Assembly (NCBI GenBank): GCA_028015205.1
Contig: JAPWFG010000015.1
Span: 372,001 to 436,000, forward strand
DNA length: 64,000 nt
Source: Mytilisepta virgata
Taxonomy: Eukaryota; Mollusca; Bivalvia; Mytilida; Mytilidae
Reading direction: 5' to 3'
Under the pieces are notes generated by a model. The model saw only the letters and a list, made by a program, of their open reading frames with translations, was not told where the DNA came from and made no database searches. How positions within the stretch are numbered: the first letter of the stretch is position 1; each line of letters starts with the position of its first letter. Position numbers and translations under genes: made by a program. Positions 63,471 through 64,000 of this stretch are shown here, piece after piece.

Positions 63471-64000
63471 TATAATATTCACTGATTACCAATAAATTAA
63501 ATTCTATCAAGTACAAACAGAATGTAAAAAAAAATTAATGACGTAAACTAAAAAGTAAAAATTGCATCTCGAAAAAAAAGAAGAATAAAAAAGATTGATT
63601 TTATCTCGAAGGTATCTGTTGCTCTGAAAGGAGCGCTACCATATTGAAATATGGACACAGAAGTTCAATATGGTAATTATGCAAAACTGAAATCTGTTTC
63701 AAGACAAAAACGTACAAATCAATTAAAACACTGATATGCAGTCAACATCATAAAAACATTAAGGTATTTGGATGAATATCCAATTAAATTATTCATGGGA
63801 GAAACCATCTAAAACGTTTTGAAGGAAACATATCGTTTTCATTATTTGCCATAATTTAAACTACATTATCATTTTTCAATGTGGTCATGTTATATTTGAG
63901 TTCATATGGATTCCATCAAAATACATTAACTTAAACAAAGCTATTATTTATTGGTTGTTAGATCTACCAATATACAACGTTGAGATCGGTTGCCTTTTGT
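63471..64000. other. No gene recognised
   Basis: AT-rich. A short inverted pair occurs at 63640-63675 (accatattgaaatatgg / ttcaatatggtaat). The window ends without a feature. Confidence 0.4.

Overview
The window is eukaryotic, AT-rich, intron-bearing animal DNA. It most likely comes from a bivalve mollusc, probably a mytilid mussel. Three things point there: an intronless B-box/coiled-coil gene of the type expanded in bivalves, lectin genes of bivalve style, and dispersed repeats that I associate with Mytilus, such as the family at 26962-27235. The species call rests on recall of repeat and protein families, not on a search. Host genes are sparse and transposable elements make up most of what can be recognised.

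Layout. 1-7000: a GATATCGA-rich minisatellite region enclosing a broken KDZ-like transposase fragment, a LINE tail, fold-back elements, long G/C tracts, a 43-bp tandem repeat, and two small TIR elements with perfect 9-bp target duplications flanking a tRNA-derived SINE. 8758-10473: a 571-residue otopetrin-like proton channel in one coding exon. 11000-15300: dispersed repeats and a TIR element. 15315-20797: an apparently intact DIRS-type tyrosine-recombinase retrotransposon, with gag-like, RT/RNase H/methyltransferase-like and overlapping recombinase frames, inverted termini and an internal complementary region. It sits inside a SINE-like repeat. 21337-26961: a decayed minus-strand Ty3/Gypsy element with both LTRs, a broken pol and an intact two-zinc-finger ORF in the env position. 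A MITE lies in one LTR and a LINE tail replaces gag.

28111-36468 (minus strand): a four-exon gene for a secreted-then-anchored C-type lectin of 278 residues. Its exon phases agree at every junction and it ends in a Cys-rich motif plus a transmembrane module. 37460-39142 (minus): a B-box/B-box/coiled-coil/beta-propeller protein. 53029-55167 (minus): two exons of a fucolectin-like (F5/8-type) domain. Signal-peptide and terminal exons for it were not found.

41400-50900 is a graveyard of Penelope-like element (PLE) fragments and solo PLE 3' tails. From 55560 to 63005 lies a longer PLE with its GIY-YIG nuclease placed before the RT. It is split by a 4.5-kb CR1/L2-like LINE with a TTTGG target duplication. 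That LINE is 5'-truncated, carries an SGNH-esterase/zinc-knuckle ORF1, and has an ORF2 in the same reading frame, separated from ORF1 only by two stop codons.

The lectins and the B-box protein suggest sensing or immune roles and the otopetrin suggests proton conduction. Nothing indicates that these host genes act together. The best candidates for something little described are the zinc-finger ORF with a splice-acceptor-like sequence in the Gypsy element, the in-frame double-stop ORF1/ORF2 LINE, the DIRS double-coding region, and the lectin C-terminal module.
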